64,000 bases of DNA from Mycolicibacterium diernhoferi (lineage in GTDB: Bacteria > Actinomycetota > Actinomycetes > Mycobacteriales > Mycobacteriaceae). The position numbers and the translations under genes are program-made. This document shows, piece after piece, positions 7,944-16,843 of this stretch (position 1 is the stretch's first letter; every line of letters starts with the position of its first letter). Under the pieces are notes generated by a model, which did no database searches, was not told where the DNA came from, and worked only from the letters and a program-made list of their open reading frames with translations. Location: NCBI RefSeq assembly GCF_019456655.1, contig NZ_CP080332.1, positions 2,046,001 to 2,110,000 on the forward strand, written 5' to 3'.

Positions 7944-9326
7944 TCAACGCGCAGTCACCTGGGCCCCGATGACGCCGTCGGGCACCATGGTGAAGGGCAC
8001 CGCGAGCGGAAAATCGGCCTCCAGCGCGGTGATTCGTGCCCGCCCGACGACGGTGGCCACCGCGAGCGTGGCCTCCAGCATCGCGAAGTGATCGCCGATG
8101 CACGACCTGGGTCCGCCGCCGAAGGGCAGATACTGCCAGCGGTCACGGTCTTTCGACCGCTCGGCACTGAACCGATCGGGATCGAACTCCAGGGGGTTCT
8201 CCCACAGCGACGGATCCCGCTGCACCGACATCCGGCCGAACACCAGCATCGTTCCGGCCTGCACCCGGTAACCGGCAACCTCCACATCCTCGGTCGCCAT
8301 CCGGGTGCCGGTCGGCCCCGGCGGGCACAGCCGCAACGCCTCCTTGACGACCTGCACGGTGTAGCCGAGCCGGTCGACGTCGGCGGTGGACAACCGGCGC
8401 TCACCGATCGCCGCGACCTCGGCGGCCACCCGGTCCTGGATGTGCGGATGCCGGCCCAATGACCACAGTGCATAGGTCAGGGTGGTGGCCGTGGTGTCCT
8501 GGCCGGCGAACAGGAAGATGATCATCTCGTCGCGGATCTCGGCATCCGACAGTGGCCGGCCGGTCTCCGGATCTCTGGCGGCGATGAGGGCATGCACCAG
8601 CGGGGCATCCAGGTCCGGGTCGGCCCGGCACGCCGCGATGATCTCGTCGGCCAGTCCGCGGATGGTCGCGGTGGCCGCGTGGGCCCGCTTGCGGGCCGGG
8701 GTCGGCAGCCACGACGGTGCGCGCAGCGGCCGCAGCGCGCGGCTCACGGCGTAACTGGTGGCCACCCGCAGCGGTTCGGCGACGGCCTCGGCCCGCTCAT
8801 CGAGATTCAGCCCGAGCACCGAGCGGCCCAGCACCCGCATGGACAGCAGCCCGCACTGCTCGGCCAGATCGATTGTGCGGCCGCCCGGATCGTCACCGTC
8901 GAGCCAGGAACCGACGATCTTCTCTGCGGCCTCGGCCATGTGCCCGGCGAACGAGTCGACGCGCTGCTTGGTGAAAACCGGTTGTAGAGTGCGTCGCCGA
9001 GGTAGCCATTCCTCGTGTGGCAAGACGAAAAGGTTCCCGCCGATGAGGCTGCGCAGCTGCGCGGCGACGGCGCTGGTCTTGTCGATGGAACCGTCGCGGA
9101 CGCTGTTGATATCGCGGATTCCCTGAGGTGAGGTGGCCAACACGATGGGCGGCATCAGCCAGCGCGGGCCGAGGGTGAACCGGGTGACCGGCCCGCCCGC
9201 ATCGCGCAGGATGTCGGTCCCGGTGTGGAAGTTGCGCAATGCATCACGTCTTTGCCGGTAGGGCAGTGGATTGAGCGGGGCCAGTGGCAGGTCGGCGACT
9301 GTGCGGCCGTGCCTGGTCTCGGGCAA
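7944..9326 (-). CDS. Cytochrome P450
   Basis: A 460-residue soluble haem monooxygenase that uses electrons from ferredoxin partners not encoded here. Motifs in order are the I-helix LFAGQDTTATT, the K-helix ExxR in EALRLCPP, and the haem-thiolate loop FGGGPRSCIGDHF with the ligand Cys near residue 409. The proline-rich N-terminal start LPLAPLNPLPYRQR resembles bacterial P450s related to fatty-acid and terpene hydroxylases. The TTG at 9326 is preferred because GGAGG lies seven bases upstream. The frame is open to an ATG at 9443, but that would overlap the divergent gene and add a low-complexity leader. It shares a 115-bp promoter region with the MoeY-like gene. Confidence 0.9.
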   Translation of the reverse strand: MPETRHGRTVADLPLAPLNPLPYRQRRDALRNFHTGTDILRDAGGPVTRFTLGPRWLMPPIVLATSPQGIRDINSVRDGSIDKTSAVAAQLRSLIGGNLFVLPHEEWLPRRRTLQPVFTKQRVDSFAGHMAEAAEKIVGSWLDGDDPGGRTIDLAEQCGLLSMRVLGRSVLGLNLDERAEAVAEPLRVATSYAVSRALRPLRAPSWLPTPARKRAHAATATIRGLADEIIAACRADPDLDAPLVHALIAARDPETGRPLSDAEIRDEMIIFLFAGQDTTATTLTYALWSLGRHPHIQDRVAAEVAAIGERRLSTADVDRLGYTVQVVKEALRLCPPGPTGTRMATEDVEVAGYRVQAGTMLVFGRMSVQRDPSLWENPLEFDPDRFSAERSKDRDRWQYLPFGGGPRSCIGDHFAMLEATLAVATVVGRARITALEADFPLAVPFTMVPDGVIGAQVTAR

Positions 9327-9441
9327 AGCGATACCTCCGTTGGGTCGATTACCCCGTCCCCGTTGAATCGGACCTAGTCTACGACCCGACACCATTGGCG
9401 TTCCGGCGCCCAAGGACACCGCCCCCGACGATGAGGAAAGC

Positions 9442-11568
9442 ATGCCGATCGCTTATCGCGCACAGATTCTGGACCCGGCCGAGCCCGCGGACAATGCGGT
9501 TCTCGACGAACTCCGCCGCGACCCGGGCATCGAAGTCCTCGATCATCACGGGCTGCAACTGGCCAGTCTTGAGGCGCTGCGTCCGGCGCCGGATCACGAA
9601 CTGGTGCAGGAGCGCCGGCGGTGGGCCTACTACCCGTGGCGGCGCACCGTCATATCGGTGCTGGGGCCGCGCGCTTTTCGGGCGCTGCGGCTCGACCGCA
9701 ACCGCAACAACATCACCGCCGCCGAGCAGGACCGGCTCAGCGAGGTCGTCATCGGCGTCGCCGGTCTCAGCGTCGGGCACATCATCGCCCACACGCTGGC
9801 GATGCAGGGGGTGTGCGGGCGGTTGCGGCTGGCCGACTTCGACGAGCTGGAGCTGTCCAACCTGAACCGGGTGCCGGCCACGGTCTTCGACCTGGGGGTC
9901 AACAAGGCACACGTGGCGGCGCGCCGCATCGCCGAGATCGACCCGTACCTGGCGGTCGAGGTCTTCGACACCGGCCTGAACGCCGACAGCCTCGACGCCT
10001 TCATCGACGGCCTGGACATCGCGGTGGAGGAATGCGATTCGCTGCACATGAAGGCGGTACTGCGGGTTGCCGCGCAGCAGCGCGGGATTCCGGTGTTGAT
10101 GGCGACCAGTGACCGCGGGATCGTCGACGTGGAACGGTTCGACCTCGAGCCGGGCCGGCCGATTCTGCACGGTCTGCTCGGGCAGCTCGACATCGACCTG
10201 CTTCCCGGCATGACCAACCGGGAGAAGATCCCGCACATCCTGCGACACCTGGAGGCCGACCGGCTCTCGGCGCGCACCGCCGCGTCACTGATCGAGATCG
10301 ACAAGTCGCTGTCGACGTGGCCGCAGCTGGCCGCAGACGTCACCGTCGGTGCCTCCGCGGTCACCGAGGCCGCCCGCCGGATCGGTCTCGGTGCCCAACT
10401 GCGTTCGGGGCGTACCCGGCTGGACATCGGCGCGGCGCTGGACCAGATCCGTGAACCCGACATGGGACACCACGGTTCGCAGGACACCGGAGAAGTCACA
10501 CCGGCGGCCCGAACCGCCTCTCCTGGGGATCTGCTCGACGATCTCGCCACCGCGGCGATGCGGGCGCCCTCGGGCGGCAACGTCCAGCCGTGGCGGATCG
10601 AGGTCGGCGCCGACGAGGTCAGCATCGAGATCGCGCCGGCGCACACCTCCACCATGGACGTCGGCTTCCGGGGCAGCGCGGTGGCCGTCGGCGCGGCGCT
10701 GCTGAACACCAGGATCGCCGCGGCGGCGCACGGCGCGCTGGGGGAGGTCAGCTTCGTCGAGGACGCCGCCGGTGTGCCGCTGCGGGCGCGGCTGCGTATC
10801 GGTGACGGCGCCGACGAGGAACTGGCCGGGCTGTTCGGGGCGATGGTGGCCCGCGAGACGAACCGCCATCACGGCGAACCGCAACGCATCGACGCCGATC
10901 TGGTGGCCGCGCTCACGGACGCCGCCGAACGCGAAGGCGGACGGCTGCACCTGATCACCGACCGCGATGATATGGACAGGGTGGCAACACTATTCGCCGC
11001 TGCCGACCGTATCCGTTTCCTGACCCCGCACCTGCATCGGGAGATGATCTCGGAACTGCGGTGGCCCGGCGACCCCGATCCGGACGCCGGCATCGATGTG
11101 CGCAATCTGGAATTCGACGAGGGTGACATGGCCGTTCTCGGGGTGCTGCGCCGCCCCGATGTGATGGCCGAACTGGCGCAGTGGAACGCGGGATCGGCGC
11201 TCGGCGAGGACATGCGCGACCGGATCCGGGCCAGCTCCGCCCTGGCGGTGGTCAGTGTGCCGGGCGCAGGTCTGCGGGACTACGCCATCGGCGGCGCCGC
11301 GGTGGAAGCGGTGTGGATCGCCGCCGGGTGCCACGGTGTGGGCGCACAGCCGGTGTCCCCACCGTTCCTGTACGCCAGGACCGCCGCCGACCTACAGCAG
11401 CTGTCTCCGGACTTCGCTGACGAATTGGCGCGTCTGCAAAAGGAATTCGTGTCGCTGGTCGGGGTCGACCCGGACGATTCGATCGCCCTGACGCTGCGGC
11501 TGGCGGCCACGCCACCGGCCTCGCTGCCCAGTCGGCGCGATGACGGTCGGGTCTCGGTCGTACGCTAG
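9442..11568 (+). CDS. moeY: MoeY-like E1/ThiF plus nitroreductase fusion
   Basis: A 708-residue two-domain protein. Residues about 95-300 form an E1/ThiF/MoeB-like adenylating fold, with the nucleotide-binding glycine loop GVAGLSVG and the signature DFDELELSNLNR. No zinc-binding Cys pairs are seen. Residues about 360-690 form an FMN nitroreductase-like domain with APSGGNVQPW near its start. The arrangement matches M. tuberculosis Rv1355c (MoeY), from memory, whose neighbour is a GAF-GGDEF-EAL gene as in this window. The annotated molybdopterin role rests only on the E1 domain, and the true substrate is unknown. The ATG at 9442 overlaps the start region of the divergent P450. The stop CTAG is interleaved with the stop of the convergent ligase. 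Confidence 0.85.
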   Translation: MPIAYRAQILDPAEPADNAVLDELRRDPGIEVLDHHGLQLASLEALRPAPDHELVQERRRWAYYPWRRTVISVLGPRAFRALRLDRNRNNITAAEQDRLSEVVIGVAGLSVGHIIAHTLAMQGVCGRLRLADFDELELSNLNRVPATVFDLGVNKAHVAARRIAEIDPYLAVEVFDTGLNADSLDAFIDGLDIAVEECDSLHMKAVLRVAAQQRGIPVLMATSDRGIVDVERFDLEPGRPILHGLLGQLDIDLLPGMTNREKIPHILRHLEADRLSARTAASLIEIDKSLSTWPQLAADVTVGASAVTEAARRIGLGAQLRSGRTRLDIGAALDQIREPDMGHHGSQDTGEVTPAARTASPGDLLDDLATAAMRAPSGGNVQPWRIEVGADEVSIEIAPAHTSTMDVGFRGSAVAVGAALLNTRIAAAAHGALGEVSFVEDAAGVPLRARLRIGDGADEELAGLFGAMVARETNRHHGEPQRIDADLVAALTDAAEREGGRLHLITDRDDMDRVATLFAAADRIRFLTPHLHREMISELRWPGDPDPDAGIDVRNLEFDEGDMAVLGVLRRPDVMAELAQWNAGSALGEDMRDRIRASSALAVVSVPGAGLRDYAIGGAAVEAVWIAAGCHGVGAQPVSPPFLYARTAADLQQLSPDFADELARLQKEFVSLVGVDPDDSIALTLRLAATPPASLPSRRDDGRVSVVR

Positions 11569-13052
11569 CCCGCGGCGGGCGCGGTCAGCGTCTGCCGCAG
11601 TACCTCTTTGGCGACCTTGCCGTTGCTGGTGAGCGGCAGCGCGTCGACGAACTCCACCCGGCGGGGCCGTTTGAACGCCGCCAGGTGCGCCCGCACGTGG
11701 GCGGTCAGGTCCTCGGCCGAGGGCCGCGCCCGGGCGTGCGCGACGATGACCGCACAGATCGCCTCACCCCAGTACTCGTCGGGCACGCCGATCACCGCAG
11801 CCTGATCGACACCGGGATGCAGGCTCAGCACGTCTTCCACCTCACGCGAGGACACGTTCTCCCCGCCGGTGATGATGACGTCCTTGAGCCGGTCGGTCAC
11901 CACGAGCCGGCCGCCGTCGTCGATGAACCCGGCGTCGCCGGTGTGCAGCCAGCCGTCCACGGTGGCCGGACCGTCCGGCCAGTACCGCGCCGCCACCTGC
12001 GCCCCCCGGACCAGGATCTCGCCGTCGTCGGCGATGCGGACGGTGACCTCGTCGTGCGGGCGGCCCGCGCTGCGCAGCACCTGCGGGTCACCACCGAGGT
12101 GGTCGGCCGGGCCGAGAAAGGTGATGTTGCCGCCGGTTTCGGTCATTCCGTAGCCCTGGTGGAATCCGGCGCCGAGTCGATCGACGGCCCGGCGCAACAG
12201 GTCGGCCGGTATCGCCGCCGACCCGTACGCGATGTCACCCAGGGTGGGCACCGTCGCGCCGGTGGCCTCCAGGTGGGCCAGCAGGCTGTGCAGCATCGTC
12301 GGCGCCAGCGAGCACGACGTCACCCCGTGCGCATTGACCGCGGCGACGAACTCGTCGGCCCGGAAGGCCGGCACCGGCAGCACCGTGGAGGCCACGCTGT
12401 GGTGCACCAGCATGTTGTACCCGGCGATATGGCACATCGGGAACGGCAGCAGATAGACCCCGCCGGAGCGCACCGCACGCCCGGCGACGGTCCCGCGCAC
12501 CGCGGTGGTGATGGAGCGGTGGGTGTGCAACACACCCTTGGGGGTGCCGGTCGATCCGCTGGTGAACAGCAGCCACGCCGGATCGTCGGGCGCCACAGCG
12601 ACATCCGGCTCGGTATCGGAATCCCGCCGCCATTCGGGATCGTCGAAGGACACCACCGCACCGGCGACACCGCGCAGCGGTTCGGTGTACCGGGCGTCGC
12701 CCAGCACCAGCGCGGGTGCGGCCCGCTGTAGCTGGTCGATGTGCTCGTGCACGCTGAGCCGCTGGTTGATCAACGTGAGGACGCGGCCACTGCGCGGCAC
12801 CGCGTAGTACAGCCGGGCGTAGTCGGCGCCGTTGTCGGCGAGCACGGCGATCCGATCGCCGGGCCGGCTGCGGGCGGTGATCCACGACGCGACCGCCCGC
12901 ACCTGAGCATCGAATTGCGCGAAGGAGACCGCGGTGCCGTCCGGGGCGATGAGCGCGGCCCGGTCAGGTGCGCGCAGCGCCGCGGCAGCCACCAGGTCGT
13001 GGATCAGGGCAGAGGTCGAAGGGCCGGTCATGGGGGCCGTACCGGTGTGCAC
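11565..13052 (-). CDS. Acyl-CoA synthetase / AMP-dependent ligase
   Basis: A 495-residue ANL-superfamily enzyme that activates a carboxylate with ATP to an acyl-adenylate and then an acyl-CoA thioester. Motifs are the P-loop LLFTSGSTGTPKG, the A5 motif GYGMTETGG, the hinge LHTGDAGF and the C-terminal catalytic Lys in SNGKVAKEVL. Length fits a short/medium-chain or aryl ligase. GTG at 13052 is chosen because AGGAGG lies four bases upstream, while the ATG at 13031 has no nearby ribosome site. The ribosome site overlaps the stop of the small membrane protein gene upstream, so translation is probably coupled. The stop codon shares CTAG with the convergent moeY-like gene. Confidence 0.9.
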   Translation of the reverse strand: MHTGTAPMTGPSTSALIHDLVAAAALRAPDRAALIAPDGTAVSFAQFDAQVRAVASWITARSRPGDRIAVLADNGADYARLYYAVPRSGRVLTLINQRLSVHEHIDQLQRAAPALVLGDARYTEPLRGVAGAVVSFDDPEWRRDSDTEPDVAVAPDDPAWLLFTSGSTGTPKGVLHTHRSITTAVRGTVAGRAVRSGGVYLLPFPMCHIAGYNMLVHHSVASTVLPVPAFRADEFVAAVNAHGVTSCSLAPTMLHSLLAHLEATGATVPTLGDIAYGSAAIPADLLRRAVDRLGAGFHQGYGMTETGGNITFLGPADHLGGDPQVLRSAGRPHDEVTVRIADDGEILVRGAQVAARYWPDGPATVDGWLHTGDAGFIDDGGRLVVTDRLKDVIITGGENVSSREVEDVLSLHPGVDQAAVIGVPDEYWGEAICAVIVAHARARPSAEDLTAHVRAHLAAFKRPRRVEFVDALPLTSNGKVAKEVLRQTLTAPAAG

Positions 13053-13060
13053 GGTCCCTC

Positions 13061-13297
13061 CTAACGGGAGACCGGCGTCGCGGTGTCCTCCCGGAAATCG
13101 ACGGGGCGGGGCAGCATCCACCGGTAGACGGTGACGCCGGGCATCATGACCGGCCAGAGCACACCGAAGATCGCGCTCACCAGAATCAGAGCGAAGTTCG
13201 CGGGCCGGCCGGCGGCACGGATCACCCGCCAGAACCACGCCGCGCAGAACCCGCCCACCACCAGGTAGGCGACCACAGTGAGCGGCGAGAGGTCCAT
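13061..13297 (-). CDS. Small two-helix membrane protein
   Basis: A 78-residue protein with two hydrophobic segments, VVAYLVVGGFCAAWFW (about 8-23) and FALILVSAIFGVLWPVMM (about 36-53), with an Arg-rich connecting loop and a polar C-terminus. No named family is recognised. Reality is supported by the ATG start, coding-like composition and tight spacing: its TAG at 13061 overlaps the ribosome-binding site of the downstream acyl-CoA synthetase, implying one operon. It could be a membrane anchor or transport accessory for that ligase, but this is inference from position only. Confidence 0.7.
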   Translation of the reverse strand: MDLSPLTVVAYLVVGGFCAAWFWRVIRAAGRPANFALILVSAIFGVLWPVMMPGVTVYRWMLPRPVDFREDTATPVSR

Positions 13298-13356
13298 CGG
13301 AAAATCAGCGTACCGTCCGACGGCCGCGCTTCACAGCGAAGTCAACTGCCGGCCGG

Positions 13357-14487
13357 TCAGGGCCGGGTCAGCTCCGCATACCGGGCGACGTGGTGGTCGG
13401 TGGAACCGAACTCGTACTGCACCGCCGTCAGCCGCTTGAAGTAGTGCCCGATGGCGAGTTCCTCGGTCATCCCCATGCCGCCGTGCAGCTGCACCGCGTT
13501 CTGGCCGACGAACCGGGCGGCCCGGCCGACGGTGGCCTTGGCCGCCGACACCGCGCGGGCGCGCTGCGCCGGCTCGGCCTCCAGGTTCAGCACCGCCAGG
13601 TACACGGCGGCCACCGACTGCTCGAGCTCCATGTGCATGTCCACCATGCGGTGCTGCAGGGCCTGGAAGCTGCCGATCGGCGTGCCGAACTGCTGGCGCT
13701 GCTTGCAGTACTCGACGGTGTCGGCCACCACCTTGCGCATGTTGCCGACCGCTTCGGCGCAGACCGCCGCGGCGCCCTCGTCGCGGGCACGGGCCAGGGA
13801 ATCCCAGGCCCCGCCATCGGATCCGAGCAACGTGGCCGGCACGCCGGCCAGTTCGATGTCGGCCGCCCAGCGGTCGTCGACGGTGCGGTAGTGGTGCTGG
13901 ATGAGACCGGCCGGCGCTTGGGCCGGATCGCCGCCGGCCAGATCGACCAGGAACAGCGACAGCCCCGCCGGGGTGTTCGCGGTGACCAGCAGGTGGGTGG
14001 CCAGCCGCGCGTGCAGCACCACGATCTTGGCGCCGTCGAGCACCCACCCGTCGCCCTCGGCGCGGGCGGTGGTGGTCACGTCCTGCCAGCGGTCACCGGA
14101 CTGAGCCTCGGCCGCGGCCAGGGCGAGCACGGCCTCACCGCCGGCGATCTTCTCCAGCAGCCCGTTGGCGATGTCGCCGCCGGCGCGCTGCAGCAGGCCA
14201 CCGGCCACCACGACGGTGTCGACGTAGGGTTCGACGACCAGCGCGTGTCCCAGCGCCTCGGCGATCACCATGATCTCCACCGGCCCGCCGCCGATCCCGC
14301 CCATCTCCTCGGGCAGTGCAGCGCCCAGGATGCCGAGTTCGTCGGCGAAGGACTGCCAGATCCCGGGCTGCCAGCCCTCGCCGAGCTTGATGGCGCGCCG
14401 GCTGGACTCCAGCCCGTAGCGCGATGCCAGGAACTTGGTGAGGCCGTCGCGGAGTAGTTCCTGCTCACCGGTCAGTTTGAAGTCCAT
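13357..14487 (-). CDS. Acyl-CoA dehydrogenase, beta-like subunit
   Basis: A 376-residue FAD-dependent acyl-CoA dehydrogenase (FadE type) that introduces an alpha,beta double bond. The N-terminal helical domain begins MDFKLTGEQELLRDGL, the middle beta domain contains AEAQSGDRWQDV in place of the strict E(P/A)xxGSD motif, and the C-terminal domain ends with QLHGGMGMTEE. Mycobacterial enzymes of this sort often form alpha2beta2 heteromers with an adjacent partner, and the next gene upstream is such a partner. The ATG directly follows the partner's TAG with no gap. The weakened flavin-side motif suggests this is the less catalytic subunit. Confidence 0.88.
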   Translation of the reverse strand: MDFKLTGEQELLRDGLTKFLASRYGLESSRRAIKLGEGWQPGIWQSFADELGILGAALPEEMGGIGGGPVEIMVIAEALGHALVVEPYVDTVVVAGGLLQRAGGDIANGLLEKIAGGEAVLALAAAEAQSGDRWQDVTTTARAEGDGWVLDGAKIVVLHARLATHLLVTANTPAGLSLFLVDLAGGDPAQAPAGLIQHHYRTVDDRWAADIELAGVPATLLGSDGGAWDSLARARDEGAAAVCAEAVGNMRKVVADTVEYCKQRQQFGTPIGSFQALQHRMVDMHMELEQSVAAVYLAVLNLEAEPAQRARAVSAAKATVGRAARFVGQNAVQLHGGMGMTEELAIGHYFKRLTAVQYEFGSTDHHVARYAELTRP

Positions 14488-15720
14488 CTACAGTCCCAAT
14501 TCTGCTTTGGCGAGGATGTTTCGCTGAATCTCGTTGCTGCCGGCGTAGATCGAGCCGGCGCGGTCGTTGAAGTAGCGCAGCGGTGCGACGGCCTGCCACG
14601 GCTCGCCGGACAGGTAGTCGTCTGCGGGCGGTGTGAAGTCGGCGATCGGGCCACCCGGGCAGGCGGCGTGCGGCTGATAGGCCCGGCCGCGCGGGCCGGC
14701 CGCCTCCATGGACAGTTCGGTCAGCGTCTGGCTCAGCTCGGTGGAGATCACCTTGAGCATCGAGGAGGCCGCACCCGGATGGCCGCCGCCGGCCAGCGCG
14801 GCCAGCACCCGGTACTCCAGGATCTCCAGCACCTCGGTGCGGATCCGGGCATCGGCCAGCTTGCGGGCGAAGGCAGGATCGTCGATCAGCTTGCCGCCGC
14901 TCGGGCCGGGCTGCTCGGTGGCCACCTCGGCGATGTTCTCGGCCATCACCTGCAACGCGGGTGCGGTGGCGCCGCCGCCGCGCTCGAACTCCAGCAGGTA
15001 CTTGGCGACCGTCCAGCCCTCGTCGATATTGCCGATCACATTGGCCTTGGGGACCCGCACCTCGTCGAAGAACACCTGGCTCTGGACCTCTTCGCCGGAG
15101 GTCATCACCAGCGGGCGGATCTCGATCCCGGGGGTGGCCATATCCAGCAGCACGAAGGTGATGCCCTGCTGTTTCTTACCGGTGCGGGAGGTGCGCACCA
15201 GGGCGAACATCCAGTTGGCCTCGGTGGCGTGGGTGGTCCAGATCTTGCTGCCGGTGCAGACCAGATCGTCGCCGTCCTGCACGGCGGCCATGGTCAGCGC
15301 GGCCAGGTCCGAACCCGCCTCCGGCTCGGAATAGCCCTGGCAGAAGAACACCTCGCCGGTGAGGATGCGGGGGAGGAAGAAGTCCTTCTGCTCCTCGGTG
15401 CCGAACTTGACGATCGCGTGCGCGACCATCCGGATGCCCATCGGCGACAGCGACGGGGCGCCGGCCAGCTGGGATTCCCGGCTGAAGATGTAGTGCTGGG
15501 TCAGGCTCCAGTCGCAGCCGCCGTACTCGACCGGCCAGGCCGGGGCCGCCCAGCCGCGTTCATGCAGGATCGCCTGCCAGGCCAAGCTCGCCTCGTGATC
15601 GCTGTACACGCTGGTCATCAGGCGTCCGGCGCGTTCGATCTCCGGGGTCATCTTCTCCGCCAGGAACCGGCGTACCTCGTCGCGGAACGCGATGTCCGCA
15701 TCTGACCAGCTCAGGTCCAT
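14488..15720 (-). CDS. Acyl-CoA dehydrogenase, alpha-like subunit
   Basis: A 410-residue acyl-CoA dehydrogenase with the flavin motif CQGYSEPEAGSDLAALTM and WTTHATEANWMF in the middle domain, and the C-terminal SIYAGSNEIQRNIL. At the position of the medium-chain-enzyme catalytic Glu (YEGT) it has Ala in YAGS, so any catalytic base must lie elsewhere, as in FadE heteromers of steroid catabolism. It is the first gene of a two-gene operon with the shorter dehydrogenase. An imperfect palindrome at 15749-15764 just upstream is a likely operator. The substrate is not known. Confidence 0.9.
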   Translation of the reverse strand: MDLSWSDADIAFRDEVRRFLAEKMTPEIERAGRLMTSVYSDHEASLAWQAILHERGWAAPAWPVEYGGCDWSLTQHYIFSRESQLAGAPSLSPMGIRMVAHAIVKFGTEEQKDFFLPRILTGEVFFCQGYSEPEAGSDLAALTMAAVQDGDDLVCTGSKIWTTHATEANWMFALVRTSRTGKKQQGITFVLLDMATPGIEIRPLVMTSGEEVQSQVFFDEVRVPKANVIGNIDEGWTVAKYLLEFERGGGATAPALQVMAENIAEVATEQPGPSGGKLIDDPAFARKLADARIRTEVLEILEYRVLAALAGGGHPGAASSMLKVISTELSQTLTELSMEAAGPRGRAYQPHAACPGGPIADFTPPADDYLSGEPWQAVAPLRYFNDRAGSIYAGSNEIQRNILAKAELGL

Positions 15721-16084
15721 GAGTGCCTGCCTCTCCGTATGCTGTCTAACTTAGATATATAAGTAGCAGTTCGACGGCGGGTTGTGAAATCTATCGCTCA
15801 CGGGGGCGGCTGTGACGTGGCCGACCCTCGGCCGGTCGGCCCGGCCGGGAATCGCGTCGCCGCAGGTGGTGGCGATTTGGGAGTGCTAGGGTGAGGTCAT
15901 TGCCGCGATTCGTGCTGGCAAATTTGCGATGTCTCTGGGTGGTGGCTGGTTTCATTCGCTGCCGGTAGGAAGAGTCGGAATCATTCGACGTGAGCGGTCG
16001 ATATCAGCGCGGACAACGGTTGCCGGCACTGGCCTCAGGCGCGCGAGCGCTGATCTACAGCTATCAAAGGGTTGCTAACGCACT
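15721..16084. promoter_or_regulatory. 364-bp divergent promoter region with two palindromes
   Basis: No gene is seen here. The minus-strand dehydrogenase operon and the plus-strand FAD protein start from its two ends. Two symmetric sites stand out: ACTTAGATATATAAGT at 15749-15764 (14 of 16 positions symmetric, AT-rich) and the perfect GCAAATTTGC at 15918-15927. Either could be a repressor site. Confidence 0.5.
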
Positions 16085-16840
16085 ATGTGGGACGAGATGG
16101 TCGACGTGGTCGCGGTGGGTGCCGGACCGGGAGCACTGGCCTGCGCGATCGCCGCGGCCGACGCCGGGCTGGACGTGTTGGTGGCCCGTCCGGGCGCGCC
16201 CGCCCCGATCGATGCCAGCGGTCCGCGCGGCTGGCTGCCGGTCGTCGACGATCCCGACACCAAGGCGTACTTCGACGCGCTGGCCGACGAACTGCCCACG
16301 GTCACGCCGGCCGACGACGCCGCGGCGCTCCAGGTCCGAGCCCTGCACGAGGTCCGGGTCGACACGTCCCGGCGCGCCCAGGTGGAGACGTTCGTCGGAT
16401 CCCGACTGGGAGTCTGGGCGGCGACCTGCATCGCCTCCCCGTACGGCGTGCTGTTCACCCGGGTCGACGACTGGCCGACGGCCACCATGCGGACGGCGGG
16501 CGGGAAGTCGTTCGAGGTGACCCTCCTCGACGAGAACGGCCCGGCCGATCGGACGTTCACCGAGCGGTTGGACGCGCTCGCCGCCGACCGCGACATCGAC
16601 GTGCTCGCGGACAGCCCGTTGCAACGTTTCGTGTTCGAGGAGGGCGAGATCGCCGGCGTGGTGGTCGATTCGCCGGACGGACCGTGGGCGGTGCAGGCCC
16701 GCGTCGGCATCGTGGTGACCTCGCCCAATCCGTGCCCGCCCGATGAGCGGATCCTCGCCGCCGACAGCCGGATCGGGCTGGTCGGGCTGACGGCGAGCAG
16801 GTTCGGTCGGGTAGAAGTCCTGAGCCCGGCCGATTCCTAG
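16085..16840 (+). CDS. FAD/NAD(P)-binding Rossmann protein, short
   Basis: A 251-residue protein whose N-terminus is a dinucleotide-binding fold: VVAVGAGPGALACAIAAADAGLDVLVARPG (GxGxxA loop near residues 11-16 and an Arg where FAD proteins usually have an acidic strand end). The opening resembles flavin ketosteroid dehydrogenases/fumarate reductases, but those are about 500 residues, so the catalytic cap domain is absent or reduced. No frameshift is obvious around the stop. It may be a stand-alone mycobacterial family or a shrunken relative; function unknown. It converges on the second GGDEF-EAL gene with only three bases between the two stop codons. Confidence 0.6.
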   Translation: MWDEMVDVVAVGAGPGALACAIAAADAGLDVLVARPGAPAPIDASGPRGWLPVVDDPDTKAYFDALADELPTVTPADDAAALQVRALHEVRVDTSRRAQVETFVGSRLGVWAATCIASPYGVLFTRVDDWPTATMRTAGGKSFEVTLLDENGPADRTFTERLDALAADRDIDVLADSPLQRFVFEEGEIAGVVVDSPDGPWAVQARVGIVVTSPNPCPPDERILAADSRIGLVGLTASRFGRVEVLSPADS

Positions 16841-16843
16841 GGA

